Shown in pieces: positions 6,429 to 8,062 of a DNA stretch of 8,062 bases (positions are counted from its first letter, which is position 1; each line of letters begins with the position of its first letter). The DNA comes from Melioribacteraceae bacterium (lineage in GTDB: Bacteria; Bacteroidota; Ignavibacteria; Ignavibacteriales; Melioribacteraceae). A model generated the notes under the pieces. That model was given only the letters and a program-made list of their open reading frames with translations. It was not told the DNA's origin and made no database searches. Made by a program: the position numbers and the translations under genes. The stretch lies in the NCBI GenBank assembly GCA_026987055.1, contig JALSNL010000401.1, forward strand, positions 1 to 8,062. The letters run 5' to 3'.

Positions 6429-6821
6429 ATGTTACATAAAATAGAAATATTAGGGGCAGCACTTTTAATTTTGCTTGGTTTTATTTTGGCAATTGGTTAT
6501 CCTAATGGTGGAGTAAAAAATGAAGGAAATGCAATTTCAAATAAGATTGTTACTATTCCTACTTTAACCAAGGAAGGGAATGCCAAAAATTTTAGAGTTA
6601 ATACCGCTAATCATAAAAAGATATTGCCAAAAATTGTTCAGCACAACACTACAAGTCAAAAAGTAGTTACTACCAAAGAAACTGTTCACAATTTGGAAAG
6701 CAAAGTTATTAAAACTGTAAAACATAAAGTGAAAAAAATTATTAAACCACCTGTTAAGAAAAAAATAAAATTAGCACCTCCACCTCCACCTAAAGAAGAG
6801 GAAGACGACGAAGGATGTTAA
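6429..6821 (+). CDS. Membrane-anchored Lys-rich protein with acidic Gly-Cys terminus
   Basis: I do not recognise this 130-residue protein as a named family. Residues 5-24 are one hydrophobic helix (IEILGAALLILLGFILAIGY). With little positive charge before it and a Lys-rich body after it, orientation by charge is ambiguous, but a signal-anchor with the body in the periplasm seems likely in this context. Residues 25-100 look unstructured or extended. From about 94 the chain becomes strongly basic (VKHKVKKIIK, VKKKIK), then has five prolines (117-121), then KEEEDDEGC. Cys130, the last residue, is the only cysteine. The tail mirrors that of the Mo subunit. A good ribosome site, GAGGGA at 6418-6423, sets the start. 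The gene follows the permease by 29 bases and is the last of the operon, so a role with the reductase-permease assembly is inferred. Confidence 0.8.
   Translation: MLHKIEILGAALLILLGFILAIGYPNGGVKNEGNAISNKIVTIPTLTKEGNAKNFRVNTANHKKILPKIVQHNTTSQKVVTTKETVHNLESKVIKTVKHKVKKIIKPPVKKKIKLAPPPPPKEEEDDEGC
6753..6818 (+). other. C-terminal VKKK–Pro–acidic–GC tail of the small protein
   Basis: These codons encode residues 109-130: VKKK, a short stretch, APPPPP, then KEEEDDEGC and the stop. It is the second copy of the tail found on the Mo subunit (3405-3470). The final codons are GAA GAG GAA GAC GAC GAA GGA TGT, so the runs GAAGAGGAAGA and GAAGGATG are identical in the two genes. The similarity could reflect a duplicated tail or convergent selection with shared codon preference. 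Confidence 0.7.
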
Positions 6822-6857
6822 TTAATTTTCCTCAATTATAATTAAGGTTTAGTTAGG

Positions 6858-6886
6858 TTAAAAGATATTACGGTTACTTCTTTTAA
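6858..6886. other. Weak AT-rich hairpin after the operon
   Basis: TTAAAAGA (6858-6865) and TCTTTTAA (6879-6886) are perfect 8-bp complements around a 13-base loop. The stem has a single G-C pair, so it is weak. It lies just before the much stronger terminator and may be fortuitous or a minor 3'-end stabilising element. Confidence 0.25.
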
Positions 6887-6895
6887 ATCTAAATA

Positions 6896-6934
6896 AAAAG
6901 CACCTACAAAAATAAATTTTTTGTAGGTGCTTTT
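6896..6934. terminator. Bidirectional rho-independent terminator
   Basis: AAAAGCACCTACAAAAA (6896-6912) pairs perfectly with its complement at 6918-6934, a 17-bp stem around the five-base loop TAAAT. On the + strand the stem ends in TTTT followed by GTTTTG. On the - strand the transcript likewise ends in a U-rich run (CTTTTTATTT). It lies between the + strand operon and the convergent porin gene and can end transcription of both. Confidence 0.92.
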
Positions 6935-6972
6935 GTTTTGTTAAGAATAAAATTAGTATTGCTTTTTGTTTT

Positions 6973-7998
6973 TTATAAAGCAGCTTGAAAAAGTAGAGTA
7001 AGTAAATTTCCCCACTTATCATTTTTTTCGTTATTACGTAATTCGTAGTTTAGCATTATTCTATTTAATCCGCCAAAATTATAAGCTGCCATAATGGTTG
7101 TTCTGTTAAGTAAATCTTTTTCAATGTCTGTATTTGCATCAAAATTATCATATCTTGCTCCAACCTCTATGTGCGGTGTAACTTTATAAGTAGCATAACC
7201 GAAAAATCCGGCAGAGGTTAAATCTTTTGTAGGAAGTTTTTTTGTTAATGTAATATATTCAAACTTAGCGGTATATTTTTTATTATTTACTTGAGCAGTT
7301 AATGTAATTCCGTTTTCGTCAATTTCCTTGGTGGTTTCACTTGTAACTCCCGAAGTTCCATTATAAAATGCACCTGAGACAATAACATTAAACGGTACTT
7401 TTATTCCTGCATGAATAACAAAATCTTTAGAATTATTATTTTCAAAAGTATTTGCTCCGTTCCCATTCATTATCATAGTTTTATATACAAATGCAAAGTC
7501 TTTGTTTAATTTTGCGGTTCCGGAAAATTGAATTCCAATATCTCTGAAAATACTTCCTTCCATTCCTAGTTTTTTTACAATCTTGCCGGTTACAAAAGAA
7601 GGGTTAATGAACTTCCATTTTACCAATGGTCCGTATGCTTCACTTCCAAATGGATATTTAAATTGTCCCATTCTCAGTTGGACAAAATCACTTATCTTGT
7701 AAGAAAACCATGCTTGCATTAAAGTTGGTCGTAAACTTGCTTTGTTAACAGAGTTTCCTTTATCAAAAAAATCACCCATTATGTGAAATCCCATTCCATT
7801 GTTGAAATTTTTTAAAAGTATTACCCTAGCAGCACGCATTTGAAATTGTGTGGCAGGAACTATATTTTCTGTTGCATCGTTTTGTAGAATTCCCCAAACC
7901 CAAACTTTTATCTTTGGTGGTTTGTAAGTTGATTTACTTTGTGAAAATACTTGATTTGATAGAACTAGGATTAAAACAAACAGAACTATTTTCTTCAT
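6973..7998 (-). CDS. Outer-membrane porin, phosphate-selective porin O/P type
   Basis: This is a predicted beta-barrel outer-membrane channel of 341 residues. It starts with a Sec signal peptide (MKKIVLFVLILVLSNQVFS, cleavage probably near residue 19-20) and continues with alternating hydrophobic and polar strands. The segment QLRMGQFKYPFGSEAYGP (residues 107-124) matches the signature common in porin O/P-like proteins of Bacteroidota and Ignavibacteriota. Other barrel strands include the region around 265-283 (FFGYATYKVTPHIEVGARYDNF) and the last strand near 331-341 ending in Leu. AGAGG at 8005-8009 gives a well-placed ribosome site. It is convergent with the sulfur operon and so separately transcribed. 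Its substrate cannot be read from the sequence; supplying anions such as thiosulfate to the reductase is possible but unproven. Confidence 0.8.
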   Translation of the reverse strand: MKKIVLFVLILVLSNQVFSQSKSTYKPPKIKVWVWGILQNDATENIVPATQFQMRAARVILLKNFNNGMGFHIMGDFFDKGNSVNKASLRPTLMQAWFSYKISDFVQLRMGQFKYPFGSEAYGPLVKWKFINPSFVTGKIVKKLGMEGSIFRDIGIQFSGTAKLNKDFAFVYKTMIMNGNGANTFENNNSKDFVIHAGIKVPFNVIVSGAFYNGTSGVTSETTKEIDENGITLTAQVNNKKYTAKFEYITLTKKLPTKDLTSAGFFGYATYKVTPHIEVGARYDNFDANTDIEKDLLNRTTIMAAYNFGGLNRIMLNYELRNNEKNDKWGNLLTLLFQAAL

Positions 7999-8062
7999 GT
8001 TAAACCTCTTGTTTTGTTGTGTAATACTATTTGATTAAGGATAGAATATTTTTGAATTTATA
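7999..8062 (-). promoter_or_regulatory. Porin leader with ribosome site
   Basis: On the - strand this is the 5' region of the porin gene, cut by the window edge. AGAGG (8005-8009) is six bases before the ATG. The rest is AT-rich. I see no exact TAnnTTTG element, so the promoter is either degenerate or outside the window. Confidence 0.5.

Noticed and set aside
1..8062. CRISPR arrays, tRNA/rRNA genes, insertion sequences or phage genes
   Set aside because: No regularly spaced repeats, RNA gene signatures, transposase motifs or terminal inverted repeats were seen in the window.

Overview
The window is AT-rich and looks bacterial. Strong Shine-Dalgarno sites precede the inner genes of the operon, while the first gene has none. 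A TAnnTTTG element upstream matches the Bacteroidota-type promoter -7 box, and a small porin of the phosphate-selective porin O/P type is present. Together these suggest an anaerobic member of the Bacteroidota/Ignavibacteriota group. The lineage is inferred from style only; there is no rRNA or marker gene to confirm it.

Layout: 1-510 is a very AT-rich non-coding leader with a candidate promoter (469-476) and an 11-bp palindrome (491-501). Six genes then run on the + strand, closely packed: a TorD/DmsD-type chaperone (511-1110), a Tat-exported molybdopterin oxidoreductase of the PsrA/PhsA type (1113-3473), a four-cluster ferredoxin subunit with a C-terminal membrane helix (3574-4305), a cytochrome b fused to half of a YeeE/YedE sulfur-compound permease (4298-5773), the other permease half (5770-6399), and an unrecognised membrane-anchored 130-residue protein (6429-6821). 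A strong bidirectional terminator (6896-6934) separates this operon from a convergent porin gene on the - strand (6973-7998).

How the genes fit together: the Mo enzyme, ferredoxin and haem b subunit form a quinol-linked respiratory complex facing the outside of the inner membrane, most likely acting on polysulfide, thiosulfate, tetrathionate or a similar sulfur compound. The membrane subunit is covalently joined to one half of a thiosulfate/sulfur permease and translationally coupled (ATGA overlap) to the other half. This suggests that periplasmic sulfur reduction and import of a sulfur species into the cytoplasm are physically linked.

The most unusual observation is that the Mo catalytic subunit and the orphan 130-residue protein end in nearly the same tail: a VKKK block, an Ala/Pro stretch, a run of Glu/Asp, then Gly-Cys at the very C-terminus. 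In the Mo subunit this is the only cysteine not explained by the Fe-S cluster or the Mo ligand; in the small protein it is the only cysteine at all. I propose, as inference, that these are flexible cysteine arms that carry or hand over sulfane sulfur between enzyme and permease, functionally similar to the C-terminal Cys arm of SoxY but with a different sequence.
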